Shown piece by piece: positions 40,441-50,300 of a stretch of DNA of 54,078 nt. A model generated the notes under the pieces. It made no database searches, was not told where the DNA came from, and saw only the letters and a program-made list of their open reading frames with translations. The stretch spans positions 1-54,078 of the forward strand of contig URBG01000005.1 of assembly GCA_900546055.1 (NCBI GenBank), given 5' to 3'. The stretch's first letter is position 1; each line of letters starts with the position of its first letter. Both the position numbers and the translations under genes were made by a program. The stretch is from an uncultured Mycoplasmatota bacterium. Lineage in GTDB: Bacteria; Bacillota_I; Bacilli_A; RF39; UBA660.

Positions 40441-41991
40441 TTAATTATTGATTTCTTCGAGCTTTTTTTCTTTATCAATTCTAGCAAATAAAACTTCTGG
40501 TTCATTTAGCTTAATTCCATTATCCATACCATCAAAATTATCTACTGAATCGATAGTTCTATTTTGGGTATTTAATTGTTTAAATATCTCATCAGATGTT
40601 TCTGGTAAGAAAGCTTGTAAAAATACGGTTGCTGTTCTAATTGCTTCTAGTAAATTATAAATAACTGTTTTTAATCTTTCTTGTTGCTTTTCGTCTTTGG
40701 CTAATACCCATGGTGTAGTTTCATCAATATATTTATTACTTCTTCGGTAAACGTCAAATATGGCAGCAAGGGCTTCTGATACTTTTAATTCGTTCATTTT
40801 CGTTTCGACTTTATTTTTTAAATCTTTGGCTAAGTTTATAAGTTCATCGTCTTCGGCTGTTTTAGCTAAAGGTTCATAAACAATACCATCAAAGTATTTA
40901 TGAGCCATAGTAATAGTACGGTTGACTAGGTTACCTAAGGTATTGGCTAGATCAGAATTGTATCTATCAATTATTAAATCCGTTCCAATATTTCCATCAT
41001 GGGATATTCCTAATTCGCTTAATAAATAATATCTAACCGCATCTGTGCCGAAATAGTTTACTAAATCGTCAGCATATAAAGTATTTCCCTTTGATTTACT
41101 CATCTTTTCACCTTTTGAATCAACGAAAAATGGATGAGCAAAAACTTGTTTTGGGATTGGTAAATTTAAGGCTTTTAACATAATTGGCCAATAAATTGAG
41201 TGAAATCTTAAAATATCCTTACCAACTACATGAACATTTGCTGGCCAATATTTATTAAATTCATCGTCATTTGTTAAATAACCTGCAAAAGTAATATAGT
41301 TTGTTAAAGCATCTAACCAAACGTAGATAACATGTTTTTCATCGAAAGGAACTTTGATTCCCCAATCAAAAGTGGTTCTTGAAACACATAAATCATCTAA
41401 CCCTTTATCAATAAAATTAAGCATTTCATTACGTCTAGTACTTGGAACAATAAAATCAGGATTATCTAAAATATGTTTTTTTAACCAGTCTTCGTATTTT
41501 TTTAATTTTAAGAAATAAGCTTCTTCACTAGTTTGATGGACTTCTCTTCCACAATCTGGGCATTTTCCAGCTACGAGCTGAGATTTAGTAAAGAATGATT
41601 CACATGGGGTACAATAAAGACCTTCATACTTTCCTTTGTAAATATCGCCTTGTTCATAAAGCTGTTTAAATATTTTTTGAACAACCTCTTTATGATTGTT
41701 ATTGGTTGTTCTAATAAAACGATCATAATCAACGTTAACTGTTTTTAAAATTCTCTTGACTTCTAAAGAAATTTCATCAACAAATTCTTGGGGATTTTTA
41801 TTTTGTTCCTCAGCTTTTAATTCAACTTTTTGCCCATGTTCATCCATTCCGGTTTGAAAAATAACATCATAGCCAGTTATTTTTTTATATCTGGCAATCG
41901 CATCAGTTAGAACTGCTGTATAGGCATTACCAATTTGGGGCTTGCCTGATGCATAAAATATTGGGGTTGTTATATAAAATGTTTTATTCAT
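40441..41991 (-). CDS. metG: Methionyl-tRNA synthetase with altered HIGH motif
   Basis: MetRS charges tRNA-Met. The class I fold, the zinc-binding insert CTPC...CPDC near residues 125-145, and KMSKSKGN are present. The HIGH motif, normally PHIGHAYT, reads PQIGNAYT (CCC CAA ATT GGT AAT); both histidines are replaced, by Gln19 and Asn22. The 516 aa protein lacks the C-terminal tRNA-binding domain of longer forms. It overlaps the DHH gene by eight bases and is last in the T-box-controlled dut-DHH-metG operon. The protein is otherwise intact, so loss of function is not implied. Confidence 0.95.
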   Translation of the reverse strand: MNKTFYITTPIFYASGKPQIGNAYTAVLTDAIARYKKITGYDVIFQTGMDEHGQKVELKAEEQNKNPQEFVDEISLEVKRILKTVNVDYDRFIRTTNNNHKEVVQKIFKQLYEQGDIYKGKYEGLYCTPCESFFTKSQLVAGKCPDCGREVHQTSEEAYFLKLKKYEDWLKKHILDNPDFIVPSTRRNEMLNFIDKGLDDLCVSRTTFDWGIKVPFDEKHVIYVWLDALTNYITFAGYLTNDDEFNKYWPANVHVVGKDILRFHSIYWPIMLKALNLPIPKQVFAHPFFVDSKGEKMSKSKGNTLYADDLVNYFGTDAVRYYLLSELGISHDGNIGTDLIIDRYNSDLANTLGNLVNRTITMAHKYFDGIVYEPLAKTAEDDELINLAKDLKNKVETKMNELKVSEALAAIFDVYRRSNKYIDETTPWVLAKDEKQQERLKTVIYNLLEAIRTATVFLQAFLPETSDEIFKQLNTQNRTIDSVDNFDGMDNGIKLNEPEVLFARIDKEKKLEEINN

Positions 41992-42937
41992 GTTTTTCTT
42001 CCTCCTTTAGTTCCTCAATGAACTCAATATCATTAAAAATTAATTTAGTTATGTTTTTTAATAAGTTTTCTGGTAGTGGACTGCCTGAAGCATTTTTATG
42101 ACCGCCACCGCCATATTTTGCTGAAAAAATAGAGAGATCTACCTTATTGTCACTACGATAACTAATACTTTTTGAAACATTAATTATAATAACAAAATCT
42201 AAATTTGGATTTTTGCTAGCTAAATAATGTCCTAAATCACTGCGATATTTTTCAGCATAGACAATTCCTACTTGGTGACCGTCTAATTTGGCTTTGATGA
42301 CTTCTTTTTCTCTACTTTCAAGATAATTATTCATTTTATCTTTTTCTAATTTTATTAAGAATAGCTCCTGTTCATTATATTTAAATTCTTCATTACTTTC
42401 TAAAAATTTTAAAAAGTAATCAATGTAATTATCACGGCCTAAAATGCTAAACAAGGCATCAATGTTATGAGCTATTTTATCGTCTTCCGTTTTAAAATCA
42501 TAAGTATCAATAAGACGAACCTGGTTTACTAATCCTTCTGTTACTTTTTTATGAAGAATTTGATTATTAGAAATACTCTTTAAATAATTATAATAAATAC
42601 TGGTTGCGCTTTCTTTTTGAGTTTCGGTTTCATCGATAACTGTAGAAAACTCGTATTTATTTAAAGGAAGCGCACTTTTATGATGATCAAACAATTTAAC
42701 TTTTTTCTTCCACTCTTCACTATTATTAATTTCAGCAGCTAATTGTTCAGACATCGATAAATCAATAACATGAATTTCATCATATTTATCAATATTTTCT
42801 TTTAAGTTTATGTCGACATCTTTTGGATTTAATAATAATCTATCAAAATTTTGATAAACTAGTTTGGCCAATATTATTGGAGTAATTCCATCCGGATCAG
42901 CTACATGTGTAATTATAAGTAATTTTTTATCTTCCAT
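41984..42937 (-). CDS. DHH-family phosphoesterase (NrnB-like)
   Basis: DHH/DHHA1 phosphoesterases cleave short oligonucleotides or cyclic-nucleotide products. The metal site is formed by THVADPDGI, VIDLS and FDHHKSA, and the DHHA1 glycine motif is GGGGHKNASG. The arrangement resembles NrnB-type nano-RNases, but NrnA-like pAp phosphatase activity cannot be excluded. I start it at the ATG at 42937 (317 aa), preceded by AAGGAGG; the reading from 43003 overlaps dut too far. It sits between dut and metG with overlaps on both sides. Confidence 0.88.
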   Translation of the reverse strand: MEDKKLLIITHVADPDGITPIILAKLVYQNFDRLLLNPKDVDINLKENIDKYDEIHVIDLSMSEQLAAEINNSEEWKKKVKLFDHHKSALPLNKYEFSTVIDETETQKESATSIYYNYLKSISNNQILHKKVTEGLVNQVRLIDTYDFKTEDDKIAHNIDALFSILGRDNYIDYFLKFLESNEEFKYNEQELFLIKLEKDKMNNYLESREKEVIKAKLDGHQVGIVYAEKYRSDLGHYLASKNPNLDFVIIINVSKSISYRSDNKVDLSIFSAKYGGGGHKNASGSPLPENLLKNITKLIFNDIEFIEELKEEEKHE

Positions 42938-43421
42938 TTTGTTCCTCCTTATTAGTACTACCAAAGCCACCATTTCTTTCATTTGTAATTTCGTCTTCAT
43001 CATCTGTTATTAAATACTTAGTAAAAATTCCTTGAACAAAGTTATCACCTTTATTAAAATGAATTCTTTCAGTACCTTCATTTTGAATTTTTACAAATAT
43101 ATGACCTTCATTATTTTGATTATTATAGTAATCACTATCAATAATCCCAACTTGATTACACATTCGAATGTTATATTTAAAGCCAAGGCTACTTCTAATG
43201 AAAATCATTAATACTTCATCACTTTCCATACACGCTTTTATCCCGGTTGGAATCTTTTTTGTTTCACCAGGTAATATATCTAGATCAAACAGTAAACTAA
43301 AATCGTAACCAGCGCTATATTTTGTACTTCTTTTTGGCAGGCTGTATTCGCTATATTCCTGCTTTGTTAACCCTGTATCTTTAATAAATTCATCTAAACT
43401 TATTTTTTCAAATTTACGCAT
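42927..43421 (-). CDS. dut: dUTP diphosphatase
   Basis: Dut hydrolyses dUTP to dUMP and keeps uracil out of DNA. The five trimeric dUTPase motifs are visible: YSAGYDF, RSSLGFKY, NQVGIIDSDYYNN, GDNFVQGIF and NGGFGST. The 164 aa length is typical. It is first in the operon behind the T-box leader, so its expression is tied to methionine charging. The AAGGAG binding site lies just after the T-box terminator. Confidence 0.92.
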   Translation of the reverse strand: MRKFEKISLDEFIKDTGLTKQEYSEYSLPKRSTKYSAGYDFSLLFDLDILPGETKKIPTGIKACMESDEVLMIFIRSSLGFKYNIRMCNQVGIIDSDYYNNQNNEGHIFVKIQNEGTERIHFNKGDNFVQGIFTKYLITDDEDEITNERNGGFGSTNKEEQNGR

Positions 43422-43438
43422 TTTATCTCTCCTTCAAT

Positions 43439-43465
43439 AAAAAAACGTCCTTAGTATAAGGACGT
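43439..43465 (-). terminator. T-box terminator
   Basis: A 9-bp stem, ACGTCCTTA/TAAGGACGT, with a 3-base loop is followed on the minus strand by seven T. It competes with the T-box antiterminator. Confidence 0.9.
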
Positions 43466-43652
43466 GATTTGACGTGGTACCACCTTAATTTGTAAGTAAA
43501 TACTTACCTCAAACGTTTAACGCACGTTATCGTTCTAACCTAAATATCGATTAGAAGGCTCCAGAGCCATTCGAAATAGTCACCTTGTTTATTTACACCA
43601 ACCATAAACTCTCTATAAAGTCACCTATTTTTCTCTCTTTCGTCGCTTTTCT
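43445..43652 (-). promoter_or_regulatory. T-box riboswitch leader (probably methionine)
   Basis: On the minus strand the leader shows the T-box sequence AAGGTGGTACCACGTC (43487-43472), an AGAGAG...GGTTGGTG Stem I distal part and a terminator. The stem AAATAG/CTATTT is followed by CGAATGGCTCTGG, the probable specifier loop. AUG in that loop, followed by a purine, fits methionine and the downstream metG; UGG or GGC registers cannot be excluded by eye. Uncharged tRNA would stabilise the antiterminator and switch on dut, the DHH gene and metG. Confidence 0.9.
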
Positions 43653-43658
43653 TTTTTC

Positions 43659-43687
43659 ATTATAGCATATATTTTTTTATCCTTCAA
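43659..43687 (-). promoter_or_regulatory. T-box/dut-metG operon promoter
   Basis: On the minus strand TTGAAG (43687-43682) and TATAAT (43664-43659) have a 17-base spacer and an extended -10 TG. It overlaps the spoVT stop region. Confidence 0.75.
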
Positions 43688-44210
43688 TATGCTTAGCTAG
43701 AAAGTTAGCGACAATTTTAGCGGTTTGAAAATCACTTTCGGTTACTTCTTCTTTTTTAGACATCACCATAATTACCCCAACAACATCACCACCAGCAATT
43801 ATTGGCGAAAATATATAACTGGCATTTTCTTTTTTATCTTCAGACATTTCCACATCAGTCATATCTGGGTGAAAAATCTCTTTACGGTCATGCATAGCTT
43901 TAATGATTTGACCAGAGAGAGCTTTATCTAAATACTCCTTTTTTAAACTACCACTAATCGAAATAAAAGTATCAGTATTAGTAATAAGAACGTTTTTCTT
44001 GGTGATTAAATGAATAGATTCAGCCACTTCACTGGCTACATCTTTTAATTTATCGATTTGGCTATACTTTCTTAAAATGATATTATCATTTTCATCGATA
44101 AAAATTTCAAGGTTTTCACCATTTTTAATTCTTAAATTTTTTCGTATTTCTTTTGGAATAACAATTCTTCCTAAATCGTCAATTCTTCTTACGACTCCTG
44201 TTGCTTTCAT
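43677..44210 (-). CDS. spoVT: Stage V sporulation regulator SpoVT
   Basis: SpoVT is a forespore transcription regulator in Bacilli and Clostridia. The N-terminal AbrB-type swapped-hairpin domain reads MKATGVVRRIDDLGRIVIPK, and the rest (about 60-175) is a GAF-like domain. At 177 aa it matches the family. In Bacillus it follows mfd; here it lies near mfd, separated by three other genes. Its presence is compatible with sporulation or with retention for another role. It has its own promoter at 44256-44284. Confidence 0.93.
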   Translation of the reverse strand: MKATGVVRRIDDLGRIVIPKEIRKNLRIKNGENLEIFIDENDNIILRKYSQIDKLKDVASEVAESIHLITKKNVLITNTDTFISISGSLKKEYLDKALSGQIIKAMHDRKEIFHPDMTDVEMSEDKKENASYIFSPIIAGGDVVGVIMVMSKKEEVTESDFQTAKIVANFLAKHIEG

Positions 44211-44255
44211 AGATTACCTTCTTTCTAAAAATATTGTGTGAGTAAATGGTAAAAT

Positions 44256-44284
44256 TATACTCTTAACTTTTGCCTTTTTTGCAA
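44256..44284 (-). promoter_or_regulatory. spoVT promoter
   Basis: On the minus strand TTGCAA (44284-44279) and TATAAT (44261-44256) are spaced by 17 bases. This is a vegetative-type promoter; I see no obvious sigma-G site. Confidence 0.65.
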
Positions 44285-44327
44285 GATTATGTTATTATTA
44301 AAAAAAGTAATAAGAAGAGGTTTTTGT

Positions 44328-45020
44328 ATGGAGAAGGAATGTATTTTACAAAAGTATGCGGCAATAGGCATCAACTCACAAAATGGATTATATGAATTTT
44401 TAATAAATAACGAGGAAGCTAAAGTCGGAAACAAAAAGTATAACTTAACAAAAAGTAATGAAGTTATGGAATTTATGGCGCCTTTTTTAGAGGCTTTGGG
44501 GTTTGAAGTTATTCGTCTTTATCTAGAAAAAGACAAAGATGTTAGTAGTAAAAAACAGATTCAAAATTTTCATTGGTTTTTAGCTTTTCATAGTGGATTA
44601 AAATGGTATTACTATGAAACTGCTTTGAAAGAGTTTCAAGGACAATATACTTTTGAAAACTATAATAATTTAACAACGTTCGCAGCAGTTAATTTAATCA
44701 ATGTTTTAGAAAGTAAAGATGATGACGACAAAGCTTATGAAAAATACACTTTAAAGGAAATTAAACCACTAAATAACCTTAAAATATTAGACAATATTAA
44801 ACAAAGTCAAGATGGAACTGAAATTTTAGTTTGGAGTGACTTGGTTGGTAATTTTAATTATGAACAGTTTATACCGCAAACTGAAGAAGAAAAATCCATC
44901 CCTAGACGAAAAAGAAGAAATACTAATTTTGGACTTTTTATAATTGGTTTTGCTTTTACTTTAGTAATATGCTTACTCATTTTGTGGATTTTTGCAATAA
45001 TTTATTATGGAAACAGATAA
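44328..45020 (+). CDS. Hypothetical tail-anchored membrane protein, 230 aa
   Basis: Residues 1-195 look soluble and cytoplasmic. A basic stretch (RRKRRNTN) precedes one C-terminal membrane helix (GLFIIGFAFTLVICLLILWI), so the topology is tail-anchored with a five-residue tail. I do not recognise a family. The ATG at 44328 follows AAGAGG; the reading from 44289 has no binding site. It is divergent from spoVT and 67 bases upstream of the pyrophosphatase gene, which has its own -10 element. Confidence 0.72.
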   Translation: MEKECILQKYAAIGINSQNGLYEFLINNEEAKVGNKKYNLTKSNEVMEFMAPFLEALGFEVIRLYLEKDKDVSSKKQIQNFHWFLAFHSGLKWYYYETALKEFQGQYTFENYNNLTTFAAVNLINVLESKDDDDKAYEKYTLKEIKPLNNLKILDNIKQSQDGTEILVWSDLVGNFNYEQFIPQTEEEKSIPRRKRRNTNFGLFIIGFAFTLVICLLILWIFAIIYYGNR

Positions 45021-45046
45021 TGTTTCTTTTATTTTTGGGACAAACA

Positions 45047-45055
45047 TGCTATAAT
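45047..45055 (+). promoter_or_regulatory. Extended -10 promoter of the pyrophosphatase gene
   Basis: TGCTATAAT lies 32 bases upstream of the ATG. The -35 region is poor. Confidence 0.6.
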
Positions 45056-45087
45056 GAAAATGTTTATTTTTTAAAAGGAGGATTTTT

Positions 45088-46710
45088 ATGGAAAAAACTT
45101 TAATATTTGGACATCAAAAACCAGATACTGATAGTGTTACTTCAGCTATTGTTTTGTCTTATTTAAAAAATCAATTGGGCGAAGATACAGAGCCAAGAGT
45201 TTTAGGTAATATTAATAAAGAAACAAAATTTGTTTTGGATTATTTTGATTTTGAAACACCAAAATATTTAAATGACGTTAGATTGGAAATTAAAGATGTA
45301 GATTATGTCACTGACTGCTTTTTACACGAAACTGATTCTATATATAAAGGATATAACTATATGAACGAAACTAAAATTGGGACTATTCCAGTTATTTCTA
45401 AAGATGGAAAATATTTGGGTGCGGTTTCAATGAAAGATGTTGCCGGAAATTTAATTTCTGGAAAATTAGAATATATTAATACTTCTTATGATAATTTGTT
45501 AGAAGCATTAAAAGCTAAAGAAATCTTACGTTTTGATAAAGAGATTACTGGAAATATAATTGTTCCATCTTATAGAAGTACAACTTTTAAAGAGCTTATT
45601 AAGATTGATAAAGATAGCGTTCTAATAGTTGGTGATCGTCACAGCATTATTGAATATGCAGTTAACAACTCAGCTTCAATCATTATTTTAACTAATGGTG
45701 TTGAAATGAAACCTGAACATTTAGAAATTGCAAAGAAAAATCATGTTGATGTTATTAGTACTGATTTTGATGGTATTACTACGGCTAACTTAGTGGTTTT
45801 AAGTAATTATATAAAAGATAAAATTCAAAAAGACGAAATTATTGCAGTTAATGAAAATGATAATTTATATGATGTCTTAGAGATTGCAAACAAGAAAAAA
45901 TATAGCAATTATCCAGTTGTAGATAATGATGGACATTGTTTGGGAATATTTAGAGCCAACATTTCAGATAATAAACATCCTAAAAAAGTTATCTTAGTTG
46001 ACCACAATGAAAAAGAGCAAAGCGTTATCGGGTTAGATGAAGCTGAAATAGTTGAAGTTGTCGATCATCATAAAATTGGTAATATTGGTACTTCAGCGCC
46101 AATTAACTTTAGAAATATGCCTTTGGGATGTACAGAAACTATTCTTTATTTAATGTATAAAGAAAGTAATATTGAAATTTCTAAAAATATTGCTGGGTTA
46201 ATGATGTCAGGTATTATTTCTGACACTTTATTATTAACTTCGCCAACCACAACGGAAACCGATAAAAAGGCTTTAGAAGAACTGGCAAATATTGCTGGCG
46301 TGAAATATGAAGAATATGGCATGGAAATGTTTAAGGCTGGATCTTCAATTGAAGGTATGAGTATTAGTGAAGTTATTCATGGCGACTTTAAAAACTTTAC
46401 CATTGATAATCAAAAGGTTGGAATTGGTCAAGTTTCAACAATGAGCACTGAGGAAATCATGAGCAAAAAACAAGAATTTATTGATACGTTAAATGATATT
46501 GCTAAAAATGAAGATTATACTGCTGTAGCTTTATTTGTAACTGATATTCTTAAAAACGGATCATATATTTTATTTAATGATAGTAGTAAACATATCTTTG
46601 GTGGTTCTTTTGGAGTTCAAGATATTGAACAAGGTTATTTCTTCGAAGGCTTAGTCTCTCGTAAGAAACAAGTAGTACCTAAAGTTATGAATTATATGGA
46701 TAACAAATAA
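45088..46710 (+). CDS. ppaC: Family II (Mn-dependent) inorganic pyrophosphatase with CBS and DRTGG domains
   Basis: The enzyme hydrolyses pyrophosphate in the cytoplasm. The N-terminal GHQKPDTDS and central VVDHHKIG provide the metal-binding DHH motifs, and SRKKQVVPKV near the C-terminus is the DHHA2 substrate site. Between them are a CBS domain (about 75-130), a DRTGG-like domain (about 150-245) and a second CBS domain (about 250-295). Such CBS-pyrophosphatases are regulated by adenine nucleotides and diadenosine polyphosphates. At 540 aa it matches this subgroup. The ATG follows AAAAGGAGG and the gene ends at a shared terminator. Confidence 0.93.
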   Translation: MEKTLIFGHQKPDTDSVTSAIVLSYLKNQLGEDTEPRVLGNINKETKFVLDYFDFETPKYLNDVRLEIKDVDYVTDCFLHETDSIYKGYNYMNETKIGTIPVISKDGKYLGAVSMKDVAGNLISGKLEYINTSYDNLLEALKAKEILRFDKEITGNIIVPSYRSTTFKELIKIDKDSVLIVGDRHSIIEYAVNNSASIIILTNGVEMKPEHLEIAKKNHVDVISTDFDGITTANLVVLSNYIKDKIQKDEIIAVNENDNLYDVLEIANKKKYSNYPVVDNDGHCLGIFRANISDNKHPKKVILVDHNEKEQSVIGLDEAEIVEVVDHHKIGNIGTSAPINFRNMPLGCTETILYLMYKESNIEISKNIAGLMMSGIISDTLLLTSPTTTETDKKALEELANIAGVKYEEYGMEMFKAGSSIEGMSISEVIHGDFKNFTIDNQKVGIGQVSTMSTEEIMSKKQEFIDTLNDIAKNEDYTAVALFVTDILKNGSYILFNDSSKHIFGGSFGVQDIEQGYFFEGLVSRKKQVVPKVMNYMDNK

Positions 46711-46738
46711 AAAACTGGGATTAAATCTCAGTTTTTTT
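46708..46738. terminator. Bidirectional terminator after ppaC
   Basis: AAAACTGGGAT and ATCTCAGTTTT pair with one mismatch-like G-T position around a short TTAA loop, between convergent stops and with A and T runs on either side. Confidence 0.8.
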
Positions 46739-47239
46739 ATATAACATTCTTGTGGCACGCTGTTTGGCGTATTGTTTTCTTTTTTCTTTTTCTTCACGTT
46801 TTTTATTTTTTCTTCTATCATGTAGTGAATCAATGGTAACTAATATACCTCCAAACAATAATGCACTTCCAGAGCAAAGAAATAAATCTTTAAATCCGAC
46901 TTCTTTTCTTGGAGTTACTGAACATTGATGACCATTTAGTGGATAGGAATTATATCCAAAATAGCTAAGATCTTCTTGGGCCAACATATCTTTGGTAACG
47001 TTAGCATAAGTCCCATCTTCGAAGGTAATATTATAAGTGTTATCTTCTAAAACCGCATTATCCATTTCTGGGCCATTAAACCAATAAGTTGTTGGCTCTT
47101 CTGGGACAAAGCAGCCTATGGCTAAAGATAAAGCTCCGGCCATAAATAATCCTTTAGCAATTTGAGTCTTTGTTGGTGTATCTTTTGACAATTTTGGACT
47201 TTGACATTCTGAAATTGTATTAAAAGTTCTTATTTTCAT
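46721..47239 (-). CDS. Hypothetical two-helix membrane protein, 172 aa
   Basis: Membrane helices lie at about residues 29-46 and 117-136, flanking an external loop of about 70 residues rich in Tyr, Asn and Asp with one Cys. The last 35 residues are very basic (RRKNKKREEKEKRKQYAKQR) and cytoplasmic. The ATG follows AAAGGGGG. The family is unknown. It has a strong promoter and its own terminator. Confidence 0.75.
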   Translation of the reverse strand: MKIRTFNTISECQSPKLSKDTPTKTQIAKGLFMAGALSLAIGCFVPEEPTTYWFNGPEMDNAVLEDNTYNITFEDGTYANVTKDMLAQEDLSYFGYNSYPLNGHQCSVTPRKEVGFKDLFLCSGSALLFGGILVTIDSLHDRRKNKKREEKEKRKQYAKQRATRMLYKKTEI

Positions 47240-47263
47240 ACTCGTCCCCCTTTCTAGCGTTAT

Positions 47264-47292
47264 ATATTACCAAATTATTTTTCTTATGTCAA
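47264..47292 (-). promoter_or_regulatory. Promoter of the two-helix membrane protein gene
   Basis: On the minus strand the consensus TTGACA (47292-47287) and TAATAT (47269-47264) have a 17-base spacer and a TG before the -10. Confidence 0.75.
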
Positions 47293-47312
47293 TTTGAGAT
47301 GGTTCACTGTTG

Positions 47313-50300
47313 TTAATCCTTTTTTTTGATACTATTTTCTAATATTTTCATTAAATCAATTAAATAATAAATAAAATGTTTATCTAATTTAATAGTATCT
47401 AAGGTAATTATTAATCTTTCAAATTTCATACTAAATCTAAACATACGGCTTAATTTGCTGGCTTCATAAAATAATGTTTCACCATTTATTTTTTTGGTTA
47501 ATTCTTTATCTAAAGTAATTTCAATAAAGTTTTTAGTTTGTCTTATTTGTTTTATACCAATTTTATTAGCTAATTTTTCAAACCATTCTTCATGCATATA
47601 AATTATTAAGTCTTCAGATACTTTTCCGAAACGATCTTCTAATTCATTTTTAACTTCGTTCAATTTGTCGTATGAGTTTATACTATTAATTTTTTTATGA
47701 ATTTCTATTTTTAAATCTTCTTCTGATACGTAATTATCATCTATTGCTGTTTTGACTTCAACAAGTGGATTAGTACTTGTGTCTTCTTCTTTAGGTACTT
47801 CTTTACCTTGAAGATTTTGAACTGCTTCATTTAACATTTCTAAAAAGAGTTCAATACCAATGCTGTCAATAAATCCTGCTTGCTCACTACCTAAAATATC
47901 ACCAGCGCCTCTTATTGACAGATCACGCATAGCAATTGCAAATCCACTGCCTAATTCGGTAAAATCTTTAATAACTTTTAATCGTTTAACGGCAATTTCT
48001 GATAGTAATTTCTTATTATCATACATCAAATAACAATAAGCTATTTTATTGCTGCGGCCAATACGCCCTCTAATTTGGTACAATTGCGACAACCCAAAAC
48101 GGTCAGCATCAATAATAATTAACGTATTAACGGTTGGTATATCAATACCAGTTTCAATAATTGTCGTGCAGAGTAAAACATCAAATTCATGATTATTAAA
48201 TCTAAACATAACATCTTCTAATTCATTTTTTGTCATTTGACCATGAGCTATTTCTATTTTTGCATCAGGGATTAAGGCTTGTAACTCGCTTAACTTTGTA
48301 TTCATATTTTTAATTTGATTAAATAAAATGAACGTCTGCCCATTTCGCGCTAATTCCTTATACACTGCTTCTTTGATTATTTGGTTATTTTCAGCAAGGA
48401 CATAAGTTTGAATTGGATATCGGTCGACTGGTGGAGTTTCAAGCATCGATAAACTACGAATTCCGGCCATTGACATTTGAAGGGTTCTTGGAATTGGGGT
48501 TGCTGACAAGGTTAAAACATCTACATTATTTTTGTATTGTTTTATTTTTTCCTTATGTTTAACACCAAATCTTTGCTCTTCATCGATAACTAGCAATCCT
48601 AAATCTTTGAATTTAACATCTTCACTTAATAGACGATGCGTTCCAATTAATAAATCGATTTTGCCTTCTGCTAATTTTTCTAAAATTTCTTTAATTTTTT
48701 TTGAACTAACAAAACGATTTAAAATTTCAATATTAATAGGAAACGACTTGAATCTCTGAATGGCATTTTTATAATGTTGTGATGAAAGAATTGTTGTTGG
48801 ACATAGCATAGCAGCTTGCTTTCCAGATAAAATACATTTGAATATAGCGCGAAAAGCGACTTCTGTTTTTCCATAACCAACGTCACCGCATAAGAGTCGA
48901 TCCATTGGCCTAGGTTTTTCCATGTCTTGTTTTATTTCTTCAGTAACTCTTATTTGATCGGCTGTTTCTGTATGTTCGAATTCTTTTTCAAAATCTATTT
49001 GTTCCTCAGAATCTTTTACGAAAGCATATCCCTCTTTAGACTCTCTAATCGCATATAGTTCTAGTAATTCTTCTGCCATGTCTTCAGCACGTTTACGAGC
49101 TTTGGCTTTGGTTTTTTCCCATTCATGACTACCAAGTTTATTTAATTTGGGTTCACTGCCATCTTTGCCAGAATATTTAGTAATTAAATCTAATTTTTCC
49201 ACAGGAATATATAGCTTATCATTGTTTTTATATTCAATTGTTAAATAATCTTTATTAAGACCATTTTTAGGCATAGTTCTAATTCCTAAATATCTACCAA
49301 TTCCATGGGCGCCATGAACAACGTAGTCACCTATTTCTAATTTGGTAATATCTTTAATACGACTTCCGTAACGAAATTTTGTTTTATAATTATTTTCTTC
49401 ATTTTGATTGAATAATTCTCTTGGCGTGATTACAACATATTTATCGGTTTCAAATCCACTAGTTAGTTTTTTTACAATTAGATTTAATTTCCCGGGAAAT
49501 AATTCTTGTTCGTTTGTATAGGTTAATTTAGGATTTTCTAAATTATCTATTAATTTATTAACTTGATAACGATTATCTAAGCAAATTATAACGTTTTTCT
49601 TTGATTTTAAATAGACAGTTAAACGATCATTAATATCCTTCGGGTTTTTTGGAAATGGTTCGATATCAAAGGTTTTATAACTTTGAATATTTTTAATATT
49701 ATGATGATAATTTTCAAAAGTTTCAAATATTAATGGTTTCGATGCCTTAATATCTCCAAAATCATGCATATACTTTGTATCTTTTTCACGGTTAGCACTG
49801 ATATTATAATTGGTTATTTCCTCTTGTAATAATTTATAGTTAGTTAGTAAATTATGATAATTATCATATACCGTTATTGGCTCATTCATATAACCTTCAA
49901 TATTGGATACTTTTGTATATTTGTACATATCGCGATACGGAATCTCAAAAATATCTTTATCAATCAAAAACTCAGTATTTGGATAAATTGTTATTTCGCT
50001 TATGTTTTCATTTGTCCTTTGGGTATCAACATTAAAGGTTTTTAGTGAATCAATGGTATCACCCCAAAATTCAATTCTTATGGGATCTGAACTGTTTATT
50101 GGAAATACATCAAGGACAAAACCACGAACGGCGATTTCACCTGTCATGTTAACAGTAGTCTCTCTTTTGTAACCAAGTTTATAGAACTTTTCAATTAGTT
50201 TTTCGATTTTATAATCACTGCCTACTTTTAAATTTAAATAGCTTTCTTTAAAGTTTTTCTTTGGAGGTAAAAACCTTAAATATCCCATTAGATTGGTGAT

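Noticed and set aside
46651..46833. Minus-strand frame across the ppaC terminator
   Set aside because: It overlaps the ppaC end and the real membrane-protein gene in another frame and contains a low-complexity Lys run.
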